The position numbers and the translations under genes are program-made. A DNA stretch of 64,000 nt from Apoderus coryli (lineage: Eukaryota > Arthropoda > Insecta > Coleoptera > Attelabidae): the NCBI GenBank assembly GCA_911728435.2, contig OU452198.1, forward strand, positions 36,609,902 through 36,673,901, read 5' to 3'. This document shows positions 23,394 to 34,769 of this stretch, one piece after another. Position 1 is the stretch's first letter, and each line of letters begins with the position of its first letter. The notes beneath the pieces were generated by a model, which worked only from the letters and a program-made list of their open reading frames with translations, was not told the DNA's origin and ran no database searches.

Positions 23394-24136
23394 GTTCTGA
23401 AACATCTCACCCGGTGACAGGTCTACCGTCGGTCAGTCGGCGAAAGTGGATTATAAGTACAAGTGCTGTGACTAGTTTAGTATCATCTTTGGACGATGCT
23501 ACTATGAATCTACATGAGGTAAGTTTGTGTTGAATATCAAAATGGCAATAGTTTGGTTATAAGATTCCGACGCATTTGTAGTGCCCCACCCTGTATATCT
23601 ATATTGTGGAGGATATTATGAGAACCTATGAGAGTACGGCACAAGAAAACGCTCGTTCGTCTTAATACTTATTATTTTATGTAAATGAACGGAAAGTAAA
23701 AAGCTTCCATCTCTCCCTGTCTTTTTGTTTGTATGGTTACGTGTGTTAGCTGGAAGCAGTTCGTGTGCAATCTACATAATTATGACATTACAGTCTATAG
23801 TCAAGCTTAATATAGGTATATTACAGTTTTTATTATTATGTCAATAACATGAAGGTAGTTTTTGAAAACAAAAATCATTAAAAAGTGTCATGTACCTAAC
23901 CTAAGTTAAAGGTAGTTCAAAAACACCAAATCGATATAGTGACATCTAGTACTTACCGGATAATTTGCCATGTAAATGACAGTTCACTATAGCAGCAGCA
24001 CAATAGCTCTTTAGTCCCATTTTCACGTCGATAGGTGGCCAGAAAGGGTGGGTGGTATTTATAAAATCAATAAACAAAAAGTAAAACTTAGAATTTTTTT
24101 ATTTTTGGGACAATTTGCATAGAAAGTTTTAGACAA

Positions 24137-24750
24137 TTAAGTGGCAAAAATTATGTTGTCGAAATGTTGACCATCGCCGTGCTAGCACTCCTCTAACCAA
24201 AAACGGAAATTAGCCGCCACGCGTCTACACATCTCTCTGATGGAAATTGCGGCCATTTCGAATATTGTGCTTCAATTGCAGTAGAGGTCGTGGTTTGTTT
24301 GTATACACTACACTCGGCAGCGAGTGGTTGGAGTTGTGCCAACCAAGTTCCACATTAAAACCTTCAAACTCCTGCAGTTGTGGAACCAAAATATTCCTTA
24401 ACATATCGCAATACCGTTCACCGTTTACCGTAAGTGCTCGCCCTCGCCGGTGTTCAAAAAAATAAGGCCCAATTTTGCCTTCACCAGACATGGTAGCCCA
24501 CGCAATAACTTTTGGACTATGTAGTGGTCGTTCATGGTAACTTTCAGTTTTTGAACGAGCTGAATTTTGTACCTATTCTGTAAGATGTAAATCTTGCTTT
24601 AGAATCTTGTGCAACTACGATTATTTAATGTTAAGTCCTTGACTACGTTTGCGACCTGATTCAGGCGGATTTTGACGTACTGATACTTCTTCAATCGTTT
24701 TTTGGGTTCGAACAGAGCACGAGCGATCTTGATTGTGAATTTTTACACTC
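24137..24750 (-). pseudogene. mariner-class (DDE_3) transposase, frameshifted
   Basis: Reverse-strand pieces in order: RTQKTIEEVSVRQNPP and GRKRSQGLN (linker after the DNA-binding domain), RYKIQLVQKLK after a frameshift, HYIVQ and WATMSGEGKIGPYFFE, then LTVNGERYCDMLRNILVPQL. The tail RRVAANFRFWLEEC and DGQHFDNIIF ends at a stop at 24137-24139. This matches a widespread insect transposase family in which GPYFF...GERYLEML precedes the second catalytic Asp. The catalytic Asp blocks are degraded or deleted and several frames are needed, so it is dead. Confidence 0.65.
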
Positions 24751-25474
24751 GAACCGGTACTCTCCGACATTCGAATTCATTTTCTGATAATATCGTCCTT
24801 CGGTGCATTTCGTACACATATTGAAAGTGGTGTTATTTAACGAATACAAATATGAGGGACCAATACCTACAATTTACCATTCATCATGATTTGTATTAAT
24901 TGTTTTTACTATTCTTACTTCACCTATCTAGTGACACACTGTATAGAAATTATTATTTTACAGCAATTTACTATGACTATTAAAAATTTAATTTACCAAT
25001 ATCTCTTTTTCTAATAGAAAAGTTCAGTAAAGTAAATTTTGAGATAATACATTATTCTATCACATTTGCAACCACTGCATAAATATCGTATTTAAATGGC
25101 GTCTATCCTAAGATACCCATGAGATGGCTGGCCTGATCTAGATTAATTGACGAAAGTATTTTGCAGAACACCAATTTATCTTAGAATTAAGATTAAGACA
25201 TGGCTAAAAACGTCTCTTTCTCACACTATCAATTTGTCAACTGATACATGTGTATAAGATGGGATTTCACTAGGCGAATTTTTTTTTATTTTCACCGCTA
25301 TACCAAATAAACGTCTATTTATTCGGAAACAAAATAATACGAACATATTCAATGATAGTTGTTTATGAGTTTTATCTACATTATATCAATCTAGTTTTGA
25401 TCTCCCAAGTATATCGTAGGTTTACGTGGCGACATCTAGCGTGAGCAGGCTCACGGTATTCGGTATCTCGCAGG

Positions 25475-26740
25475 ATTAGAGAACAAAAACAAATATTAAT
25501 CATCGAAAATCACTTTATTGTTTTTCAAAATATTCCCCATGAAGATCTATACAATTTTGCATGCGTTTGAACCAATTGTCGAAGCACTTTTGCCACTCTG
25601 ATTGAGGTATCTCCAAAACTTGCATTCTGAATGCAGCAACCGCTTCTTCAGGTTTCGAAAAACGTTGACCTCTCAGTTTGTTTTTTACGTATGGGAATAA
25701 AAAGAAGTCCTTCGGTGCCAAGTCAGGACTATACCGCGGATGACTCAACAAATCGATGTTTTGGGGGCTCAAAAATGCAGTTGTTTGAGCCGATGTGTGA
25801 GAGCTCGCATTGTCGTGGTGAAGAGTGATCCAGCTTCGGCGGTTGTTTTCCTGATTTCTTGGAAGACAACTGGCAAACAAATGGTTGTGAACCACTCAGA
25901 ATTGACTGTTCTGCGTTGTTCTAGTTGTACGGTTGCGACATGTCTAGTTTTTTCGAAAAAACAAGAGACTATTTGCTTGGAAGTGCTTCGTACGCGAACA
26001 ACTTTGGTTGGATTTGGCTCATCTTGAAACACCAATACAGTCGACTGCTGTTTACTTTCGGGCTCATACGCGTAAATCCACGATTCATCACCTGTCACGA
26101 TCTCATAGACGTGTTTTGAAGCACCGCGATCGTGTTTTTTGAGCATTTCTTTCGACCAATCGACACGGGCCTTTTTTTGAGCGATTGACAACTTGTGTGG
26201 GATCCAACGCGAACAAATTTTTTTGACAGTCAAATGTTTATGCAATATTGAATGTATGCTGGTCCCATTAATGCCTAAGGTTGTGTCAATCTCTTGCTAG
26301 GTCACATGACGTTCTTGCAATGAGTTCGCGCACAGCATCAATGGTTTTCTGAACAACAACTGATTTTGGATGAACTTCACGAAATTCGTCTTGTAGTGAA
26401 CTACAACGACGATTGAATTCACCATATCATCGATAAACACTGGTCCTTGATGGAGCTTCATTGCCAAAAATCGAATTAAGTGCATCCATGCACAGTTACT
26501 GAGTTAATCCACGTCGAAAGTTGTAAAAAATAATCGCACGAAAATGTTCACGATTTAATTCCATTTTTGGCCCGAGATGAATCTTTTAAGTTACTGTAAA
26601 CAACACAAATAGCGCTTGTATGTCAAAACGTTCTGAGTACGTATAACCTCAAAAATTTTGAACTTTACGATAGAGCTGTCAGTTGCTAGATTGCAAAACC
26701 AGGGTTGCCAAATCTCGAAATATAAAAGGCAACCCTCGTA
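25475..26740 (-). mobile_element. mariner element, nearly full length
   Basis: The element encloses a DD34D transposase. Its 5' end, at the right, finishes with a GGCAACCCTCGTA-type terminus at about 26728-26740. The same terminus recurs alone at 33737-33761. The opposite inverted end near 25475 is not recognisable, so that side appears truncated just beyond TTCTCTAATCC. Confidence 0.7.
25515..26564 (-). pseudogene. mariner DD34D transposase
   Basis: The start ATG at 26564 gives MELNREHFRAIIFYNF, the normal mariner N-terminus. Coding-like text covers about 350 codons, the usual family length. VTGDESWIYAYEPE holds the first Asp, ITLHHDNASSHTS the second, and YSPDLAPKDFFLFP the third; 34 residues separate the last two, as in DD34D mariners. 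The HTH half is broken by stops and frameshifts (near 26520, 26300 and 25890). The enzyme would have cut and pasted the surrounding element, but this copy is inactive. Confidence 0.88.
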
Positions 26741-27294
26741 CTATGTTAGAAGCGATTCATACGTAGTTTTAAGTATTTGTCTCAGTTATTTTCTGATAAT
26801 ATATTATTGAATTAATGTTTTAAATTATATATTGAAATGAAAAATAACCCATTTGCATCCTATCTACCCTTATATTAAGGTCAAGTCTTCGAACTACCTA
26901 GCGGAGGTCTAGTAATCGGTAAGAATTAGCGACAAATTCAACTAGTAGACATTTCACAAAATTCTTTCTTTAAAAGATCAACAAGAGTAATTTCAAAATA
27001 GCCTCCAATTGTACTGTATTACTTTTCCGTCCAGGGAGCTTCATCGACTTACGAAATAGAAAACCAACTTTTAATAACGTCATTCGTCGTTCCTATAGTT
27101 GTTTATCAGATATTTTATGTTAAAATGTCGCCCAGTTTACAAGATACAACGGTTGTGCATGTATATAGCGATAAAGACAAGAAATAAAAATCAATAAATC
27201 CTGCAGAAATCCATTTAGAATTTAAATTCGCATAATGTGTGAGCGGCGAAAGGGAATGAAGGAGAAGAAAAGAATATATACAAACACGAGAAAT

Positions 27295-27629
27295 AAGAGA
27301 AACTCTATGGATCGCATGGAAATACTAGTGTCTAAAAATGATGTTTTATAAATTAGTTAAACATAGAAAGAGAGTTATCAATAACAATTAAAAGCAGAAA
27401 ACTTCAGTATCTGGGCCATGAGACTCGTGGACCAAGATATGCCTTACTTCAATTGATAATGCAGGGAAGGATCCAAGGTACAAGAAGCGTGGGTAGAAGA
27501 AGGATATCCTGATTGAGAAACTTGAGAGAGTGGTTTGGATGTTCCTCGATAGAGCTTTTTAGAGCAGCTGCATCCAAAATAAGAATTGCCATGATGATCG
27601 CCAATCTTCGTCGCGGAGATGGCACCTAG
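27295..27629 (+). pseudogene. RTE-type retrotransposon ORF, C-terminal tail
   Basis: The frame reads SMDRMEILVSKND, then SRKLQYLGHETRG, QLIMQGRIQGTRSVGRRRIS, a TGA where the family has Trp, LRNLREWFGCSSIELFRAA and IAMMIANLRRGDGT before TAG. This is the conserved C-terminal end seen in many insect RTE-like non-LTR retrotransposon proteins (KLQYLGH...GRRRISWL...NLR-GDGT). The catalytic reverse transcriptase is absent, so it is a 5'-truncated copy, as usual for such elements. Confidence 0.75.
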
Positions 27630-27908
27630 AGAGAGATATATAAATTAGTTATGCGGACGGAAATTCACCCGTTGATTATTCATGTTGGAGCGAAAAAACG
27701 TTTATCGGACGCAAACATTTTTTTGTTTATAATTGTTTAATTTATTTTTAATTATTCTTAATATTTATAATAAATGAGTTAGAACAATTTTGAATGAAAA
27801 CAATTATTACTCGAAGTTCACCATCACTTTCTATTCCATTTTTTGCGTTTTTTTTTTGTAACTTTTAAAACATGAACCAATATGAAATGTTTTACATTTA
27901 AATATTAC

Positions 27909-27935
27909 CAGTGGTGGCCCGTGAGTCCTGAGGGT
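27909..27935. repeat. hAT-like terminal sequence
   Basis: CAGTGGTGGCCCGTGAG resembles the CAGTGGCGG-type ends of hAT elements and lies just beyond the 3' side of the hAT protein fragment at 28040-28456. A similar end stands alone at 40852. The partner end was not found. Confidence 0.4.
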
Positions 27936-28039
27936 TGTGAGGCAGTACAAAAATTTTTATAACAAAAATGTTGATTACCAATTACCAATATTATGTATAT
28001 TCTTTGCTGATTATTTGGGAACTATCAATAACGGAAGCT

Positions 28040-28456
28040 ATATTTTTGTTTTTTCATGATAAGTAATTTACATTTACATCCAATATGTGCAGCACTTTTG
28101 TCGTGAATAGCCAGACTACGAGCTAAATTTTTTATATCAGAATACCCATTTTTAGACTAAGTATTATTAGATACTGAAAACATGACACAAGGTCAACAAC
28201 ATAATATTTTTTACCCCGCGCTCCCAGCTAACCAATCAAACTTTTTGTACCCATCATTATTAAAACCCCTAGTTTTTCCCGCGGAGCCAATATTTATTAA
28301 ATATTTACTTAAATCTGCTAATTCTTGAACGACGTATAGTTTATCGTCGTATCGCTTTGAAAATGACCGCCGATATATAAAATAATTGATTATATGCCCG
28401 GAATTTCGCATTTCTAAATCTACGTTTACTTGTACTACTTGTCGGCGTTGGTGCAC
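28040..28456 (-). pseudogene. hAT-type protein fragment with TTF-like zinc finger
   Basis: The frame reads RSFSKRYDDK, then TRGFNNDGYKKFDWLAGS, TLCHVFS after a stop and frameshift, and SKNGYSDIKNLARSLAIHDKSAAHIGC. This pattern (YKKFDWL, CP-x-LFS, GYSDLKNL, HDKS-x-HI-x-C) is the TTF-type zinc finger found at the N-terminus of many ZMYM1-like hAT transposases. One of the usual Cys pairs is lost. The catalytic domain is missing; the copy is a remnant ending near a hAT-like terminus. Confidence 0.6.
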
Positions 28457-29126
28457 TATAGCCTGGACCTAAAACATCCATATTTTCCATACTATTAACC
28501 ATTCCATACTATCACTACACTAGCACAAAAAAAATGCTTCACTTTTTTTATTTTTTATTTACACGAAAAATTACTAACCTATTTATTTATTGTATTTATT
28601 GCCTGTCCCTAGTGTTTCTTAATTTATTACGATTATTATTCCAAAGAAAACAGAAAGATGAATTGAACAAAGATCAAAGATAATGTATGATCAATAGGTC
28701 AAAGCGAGAGAACGCTAAGTAGTAAATGAAGGGGTATAAGACAGACGTGGATGTTTTGTTTCAGTAACTCAATTTGCTGTAGAGCCAATACTTTTCCAAA
28801 TATCTCAAAAACAAATGATTTTATCCAAATTTTCTAAGAGTTAAAAGATCAAAAATACATAGTAACCTATAAAAATTTAGTTTAAGAGTCATTGGCGTAG
28901 GTAATAAAAACTTGGGGGGCTATTAAGAAATTCTTTTTTGTGTTCTTGTTTGGAAAGAAGTAGCTCTTTATGCTTAAGCAACACACTAAATTTGAATCCA
29001 GTATCTCAATAAATACTAGAATTATTTAAAAATATTGGTTTTAAATTTTCAACTTTGACGCCCTGTATATCGAACATGGAGGGTTAAAATGAAAAATGAC
29101 ATCTCAAAACTCATATTATTTTTGCT

Positions 29127-29182
29127 CAAGGAATCTGTGGTTAACGGATTGACCTCCTTTTTCCGGACAGCCTGTATATTAA
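29127..29182 (+). repeat. miniature-element end, shared with 48451-48500
   Basis: CAAGGAATCTGTGG...CACCTCC/GACCTCC-TTTCCGGA...CCTGTATA. A diverged copy with CAAGGAATTTGTG and CACCTCCTTTCCGGA lies at 48451-48500. Confidence 0.5.
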
Positions 29183-32100
29183 CAACATCTTGTTGTCAAA
29201 TACGATTCTGTTATTCTGGAACACCCTGTATAACTGCTCAATTATGTAGGAATCAGAAACATGTTGTACTTCCTTTTACATCTGACATAATCATCAACAA
29301 CAATAATAAAAAAAAAAACAATAACCCTATCATTAATTTATTCATGTCATGTCGCATATTGGCTCCGATATTGTCAGAAATCAATAACATCTAGAATAAT
29401 AATGGTCACCATAGAAAATCAATAAATACAAGCTACTGAAAAAAAGTATTAATAACAGTCCAATATGTTGGCCAGTAAGTTAATTACGGCGTATTAGGAA
29501 TGGATAATTATATGGCGCATATGGTCTATTGATCATAAAAAATGAAAAGATTTTTTTACTGGAAGAATACCGCAATTCTCATGTAGTTATTATAATAGAA
29601 GCTTTTTCTTTTGAAATAATAATTCTATGTAGGAAATAAAAAATCTGTTTTAAGTGAGTGAAAGTTTTTATGTAATTGGTTGGATCAAATGCTTTTCTCG
29701 TAGTTCGTTAAATCACGAACACCTGTGGTTGAAACTGTGCAAATAATTTATTAATCAAACAATCTCAAATCGCGAAACTTAACGCCATATATTCGGCTTC
29801 TGTCGTTGATAGTGTGACGGTAGTTTATTTCTTTGAGGCCCAACTGATGGCACCTCCACCAAGCAGGAAGACGTATGCCGCTCTAGATTTCCTATCATCT
29901 TGATCACCGGCCCAATCAGAGTGTTTTTTAAATAACGGATGATTTGTTTGACTGCTGTCCAATGAATTTTGCCAGGATTTTGATTGAATCGTGAAAGCAC
30001 GAGTACATTGTGCTGCGTATAATGCGTCCGATTGCCTCTTGATAGGGGAACTTTGGTATATTTCTTTCTTTTCAGCATCTGTCTTCGGTTGTCCATCTTT
30101 GGTAAATGCTTGGTTTATATCCAAGGCAGTGGATATTCCATTAGAATTTGACATGCTGAAACGGGTAAGAATATCTGTAATATATTTTTCTTGGTCAAGA
30201 GTAATGGTAGTTTTTCTTCTATCTCCAGTGATTCCCATACCAAGGCAATAATGTGCTTCTCAAAAATCTTTCATCTTAAAACGTTTCATTAACATCATTT
30301 TAACATTATTTTTTTCATTTAGATACTGATAAAACTGTTTTCAAAATGCTCAAAGAAATTTGCATTTGATTTCTTTTTGTTTGGGTTAAATAAAAATTAC
30401 TTATTTAGAGTAAATTTTGTTTCTTTAGAATATGTTCACTTGCTTGAATACCGGCTGTAATTTGATCAATATTTATTTGAAATAAATAATATCTGTTTAA
30501 CGCAAACAAGAGAATTCACTATTAATACGAATTTTATATCTGAATAAAAGAGATTCAAAATAAGTAATCATTTGTTTGAATTAAACAAATATTTATTTGT
30601 TTTAAGTGGTAAGAAGGAACGGACACGGGGTTTCCCTTTTTGGCGTGGAAAATACAAGAATAGTCTTGTCTTAGCATAATAGCGCAGTGAAATAGTGAAG
30701 CAGCAGTATTATAGTTATAGTGATCAGCTTCCAGCCTAGTTTTCTAAATTAAGTTATAATATCTATAGGTATTATATAGTTCTTCTTATATTAAAAGTAA
30801 ATAGGTACCTATTATTAATTAGGACAAAAATATGAGTGAGATTACAGCTAAGGAAACTTGAGCATCTATGGCCCATTTTTGAAGGTTAGTATAATAGATC
30901 TTATTATAAAATGTTTAATAATTGTTGTAATATATTACAATATAACTTGTAAAGGTGGTATAATTATGCCATGGAAATACGCACGCCCACTTGGATATCT
31001 TAATTTACATTAAATTTTTGTGTCATAAAATATAATTAGTTCATTTGACTATTTGTAGCATCGCGCGGTTTGAGAATCACCTTGAATCTTATCGTATACC
31101 TACCTAGAGGCAACAACGAATTATTTATTAGATTCAAATAAATATGAAACTCAATTAAATAATACATAATGCAATATACAAATATCTGAATGTTAATTTT
31201 TGTGTTTCTAATTTTGTAGAACAAAAAGAATAGATATTCTAGGAACTGATTTTAAGTATTGAAGAAAACCAGATTGACTTCCTCAAGAAATGTTTTGAGA
31301 GATAAAATTCGATTGAAATGGGGTTTCGAGGACCTTAGGGTAAACAAAATATCCGTAAATAATTTCTAATGTAATTTTAATGATTAAGTAATTTATTAGG
31401 CAAAGAAAGAAAATTATCAACTCACAAACAAAAAAGCCAGGCTTGATTCGATAGATCACGAAAACAATGTCGTTGATTTAAATACTAATGACGATATAGA
31501 AGTTTCTAACGGCAATATACAATCTATAGAAAATATGCCAATTATACTTCCAATCTAACAAAAACGACATAGCAGAACACAGTGAAGCCTCTACGATTAC
31601 GGTTACGATTAGTTATGGTATATTAAAAAATAGTTTTAAGTATTTTTACATATATTTTATAGATGTTGCTTCTTTGCAATCAATATATGAAAATTTTAAC
31701 TATGCGTGTTTTTTATTTATATAGCGTAGAGAGATAAATTATATAAAAAATACAAACATTTATTTCCGAGTTCTTGTTTAAACTTTTTATACAGCATATT
31801 TTTTATTATTAGAAACTTGTATCAAATGGTGAAAAACTGTAGGTATCTTTTATTCTATTTGATACAATGTTTTGGGACATACTGTATACTATGATATTAC
31901 TGAATAGTATATTGCACATACAAATAACTGATTTTAATTGAATTGAATAAATAATTTATTTCAATTGAATAAATAAATAAACTAAAACTAAACATTCAAG
32001 TATATTTGAACAAAATAAATATAATTATTAAAATTGAATAAGTATGTCTTTATATTAATTGTTTTAATTATTTCTACCAATCAAATATTTAGGTTGTTGA

Positions 32101-32294
32101 AACAAAGTGCATTCTGATCTACCAAATAAATTATGACTTTGTTTTAAAGAATTCATTTGTTTGGAGCATATCAAAACAATATTTGTTTATTCGAAAGAAG
32201 TAGTCCATACTGAAGTGGAGTAGAATAATTTAATATTCTTGAAATAAAAGTCGACCTCCACACAATAAATTTAATAAAAATCCTCAATAAATGT

Positions 32295-32337
32295 CACCAT
32301 ACATGTTTCACAGCTCCGGGCTGCATCATCAGTGGTT
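32295..32337 (-). ncRNA. hammerhead-like motif, left arm
   Basis: The mirror copy of 32844-32884: CTGATGA on the reverse strand at 32326-32332 and GAAACATGTA at 32300-32309. CCA and TGG flank the motif and could form stem I. Confidence 0.45.
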
Positions 32338-32843
32338 ATAATGGAAAATTGACGAAAAGCTATGTTATTTAACTAAATTTGTACATATTATTTTTGGGAA
32401 CTCCATTTATCAACTCACTGCGCGAAAAAACAAAAGTTTTTTATTGTTAAATTAATTGTTGTTAAACATTTAAACTAAAATTAATAAATTTAAAAAGGTC
32501 ACATTATTACTAATGTAAGCCTTGTAACATTTTTCTTTTTATATATCATCGAAATTTCACAACAATGGCCATTGTTGTGTGAAACTGCAATCTAGTGTCT
32601 TCGTGGAGAAAGAATTTTTAAGAATTTCGATGATATATAAAAAGAAAAATGTTACAAGGCTTACATTAGTAATAATGTGACCTTTTTAAATTTATTAATT
32701 TTAGTTTAAATGTTTAACAACAATTAATTTAACAATAAAAAACTTTTGTTTTTTCGCGCAGTGAGTTGATAAATGGAGTTCCCAAAAATAATATGTACTA
32801 ATTTAGTTAAATAACATAGCTTTTCGTCAATTTTCCATTATAA

Positions 32844-32884
32844 CCACTGATGATGCAGCCCGGAGCTGTGAAACATGTATGGTG
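32844..32884 (+). ncRNA. hammerhead-like motif, right arm
   Basis: CCA (32844-32846) precedes CTGATGA (32847-32853); an extra T; GCAGC (32855-32859) faces GCTGT (32865-32869) as stem II; GAAAC (32870-32874); then ATGTA and TGG (32880-32882). CCA/TGG form stem I, AC/GU a minimal stem III, and the cleavage position would be the A at 32879. All hammerhead parts are present except that one base is inserted between CTGATGA and stem II. Confidence 0.5.
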
Positions 32885-33497
32885 ACATTTATTGAGGATT
32901 TTTATTAAATTTATTGTGTGGAGGTCGACTTTTATTTCAAGAATATTAAAATATTTGTTTAAGTCAACTGAATTTTTATTTGGTTCAAGGGTTTTTTTTT
33001 CAGTGTATCATTTGAAAATATTGCTAAAACTATATTTTTACCATTTTTGCTTCTAGAATAAACACATCGATCGTACATTGATTAAAACCTGGTTCTTTTA
33101 TGGCTGAGTACAGTTCTTTGTTCCACATCCGACTTGACTGCTTTAGGTCATAAAGAGTTTTTAATAATCTACAAATTCTTCCATCAGGTAGTTCCATATA
33201 GATTTCTTCATCAAGTTTTGGGTGTAGAAAAGCCGTGACAACGTCGATCTGATCGATTTCCCAATCGTATTGGGTGGCTAGTGCGAGAAGAAGTCTGATT
33301 GAACTGTACCTAATTACCGGAGAATATGTTTCTTCGCAGTCAATGTCTGAAGCCTGTGAATAACATTTTGCTACCAATCGTGCTTTATAGCGATCTATTT
33401 CATCAGTATTTGTAAATTTGGTTTTAAAAGTCCATTTACTTTTTACAGGTTTCTTGCCGGAAGGAAGTTCACAGATTCACATCACCATATTTTTTAG

Positions 33498-33770
33498 GTC
33501 AAAGTCTATTGCCAAAGAGAAAATTACGTAGTTGTTTTATTTACTTTAGCAAATATACTTTTGTTTTTACTTTCTTTTTATACCCTTTACCTACGCCGTA
33601 TGAGTGCCAAAATCTTCTTCGCCATCTCCAAATTTGGTTAAAATCCGTTGAAACGTTTTTTAGTAAACGTGCATACGGATCCACAGATTGACAGACACTA
33701 AAATGACCCAAAACACCAATTTTTGTTCTCTAATCCCGAAATATAAAAGACAACCCTCGTATAGTAGATA
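33498..33770 (+). repeat. solo mariner end and upstream repeat
   Basis: CGAAATATAAAAGACAACCC and CTCGTA at 33737-33761 repeat the end of the mariner at 25475-26740, and GTTCTCTAATCC just before it matches that element's other flank. Upstream, AAATCCGTTGAAACG...GCATACGGA (33644-33680) recurs, diverged, near 48795-48835. Confidence 0.5.
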
Positions 33771-34266
33771 CCCCAGTAAATTTAATTTGAAACTAGGTGA
33801 GTAAAAATACAATTTAACTAAATTTACAGAGTTGGTACGTACTGATTTTAATTTGCAAAAGTTGGTTGCATTTTATAGTAACCCACGGCGAGGGAAATGT
33901 AATAAGCAAACTTTGGAATGAAAAACAATGTCACCCCTATAAAGTTTTCATTTAGATACAGAATTTACTAGCAAAAAATAGATGCAATAGGAGCGTGGAA
34001 ATATATACAGGGTGTGTCTATAGTTGACCAGAAAGCTCTCGATAATTATTGATGAATTTTGATATAGGGGCATGAACCCTTAAAGGGTTTAGTTCCGTAG
34101 ATGCTTCCGCAAATGCTTAACTTTAAAATTGAAAATTTGCCATAATTCAAAAAACTCCTTTAAATAGTACTGTCACAGTCTGCAAGTATTTTGCTAATTT
34201 GTAAGTCCACAATCTTTGTAAATTACCAATTTACATCATATTTCATCAATAGCAAAATACCCACCA

Positions 34267-34762
34267 TTATTTTAGAAGTTGTTCCACTGAAAAACGAGTT
34301 GAGAAGAACTCTATATACGATTGAATATGTTCTACCGCAGCTTGTATTCTAGCTATTAGATCTTCTTCACTTTCAACTATGGTTTCATAGTCAAGTTCAA
34401 GGTCTTTTATTTATCATCTGCTCTTTCAATTCTCGCCTGCTGTTTTACTTGTCTGCTAATACTTTAGTTGACGTTTCTTTCAACTGGTTTGCCTCATATT
34501 TGAACGACGTTAGAAGCAACGCTGTGGTCATCCTACGAAGCGTAAGATTATAGCTGGTATCTTGGCCACTTGAACTTTCTTTTTTTTTCGGAGTGGTAGC
34601 CCTTTGCTGCCCGTAGAAGTAGCTTTTGATGCGCTCAGCCTGTTCAAAGATCGATGCTGTTTGCTCTGCAATATGTTTCGTCAATGAGTTGATAACCAAA
34701 TCGCTACGAATGTGGTCTTGTTCCCTTTGGATTTCAGTTTCCTCCGGTAAACCTCGCGGCAT
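34267..34762 (-). pseudogene. unrecognised helical protein, broken
   Basis: A reverse-strand frame from ATG at 34762 runs 105 codons to TAA at 34445. It is rich in Glu, Lys, Gln and Leu (LTKHIAEQTASIFEQAERIK, LLTSFKYEANQLKETSTK) and likely forms coiled coils. Past the stop, the same style of text continues (QVKQQARIERADDK), then in another frame LELDYETIVESEEDLIARIQ and AVEHIQSYIEFF, ending at TAA 34267-34269. Together this looks like one protein of about 165 codons broken by a stop and a frameshift. I do not recognise the family. A gag-like or captured host sequence are both possible. Confidence 0.4.
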
Positions 34763-34769
34763 GTCCCTG

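Larger units (their letters stand above)
22495..23514 (+). other. possible host exon interrupted by the hAT element
   Basis: If the hAT element and one target duplication are removed, an open frame runs from about 22495 through the insertion point to 23514, reading SKWLQYQLRSETSHPV and KWIISTSAVTSLVSSL, then NLHE. It ends at GAG|GTAAGT, a good splice donor. The flanking segment is GC-richer than its surroundings. The frame is only about 54 codons and I recognise no family, so chance cannot be excluded. Confidence 0.2.
32229..32950. mobile_element. 722 bp palindromic element with a hammerhead-like motif on each arm
   Basis: Arms 32229-32556 and 32623-32950 (328 bp each) are nearly identical inverted copies around a 66 bp spacer. 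The spacer contains a perfect 22 bp palindrome at 32559-32580 centred on GGCC. Each arm has a CTGATGA...GAAAC motif about 70 bp from its outer edge, directed outward. No open frame is present. The architecture matches the element at 37885-38819. Confidence 0.85.
30326..33005. mobile_element. 2.68 kb TA-flanked non-autonomous element inside Copia
   Basis: The right end reads TTTTTTTCAGTG followed by TA; the left end, after TA, is CTGATAAAACTG, a degraded inverted match to CACTGAAAAAAAAAC. Both outer parts are full of AAATAAATATTTGTTT-like half-palindromes, at 30480-30600, 31925-32190 and 32950-32995. The middle (30620-31900) is unique AT-rich sequence with no recognised gene. A 722 bp palindrome is nested at 32229-32950. 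Insertion into Copia pol is clear because the coding frame resumes on each side. Confidence 0.65.
29762..33497 (-). pseudogene. Copia pol fragment (reverse transcriptase to RNase H), split by an insertion
   Basis: The first part (33497 down to 33006) reads LPSGKKPVKSKWTFKTK, IDRYKARLVAKCYSQ, CEETYSPVIRYSSIRLLLAL, EIDQIDVVTAFLHPKLDEEI and LYDLKQSSRMWNK, then AIFSNDT. These are classical Copia reverse transcriptase blocks. The second part (30325 down to 29762) resumes with YLNEKNNVKMMLMKRFKMKDF, CLGMGITGDRRKTTITLD, SDWAGDQDDRKSRAAYVFLL and GGAISWASKK, then TTVTLSTTEAEYMALS (RNase H). The YVDD-bearing segment is degraded. A 2.68 kb TA-flanked element separates the halves. No LTRs, gag or integrase are seen nearby, so this is an internal fragment. 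Confidence 0.85.

Noticed and set aside
25740..26027. Forward-strand open frames of 65-95 codons
   Set aside because: They are antisense shadows of the mariner transposase at 25515-26564.
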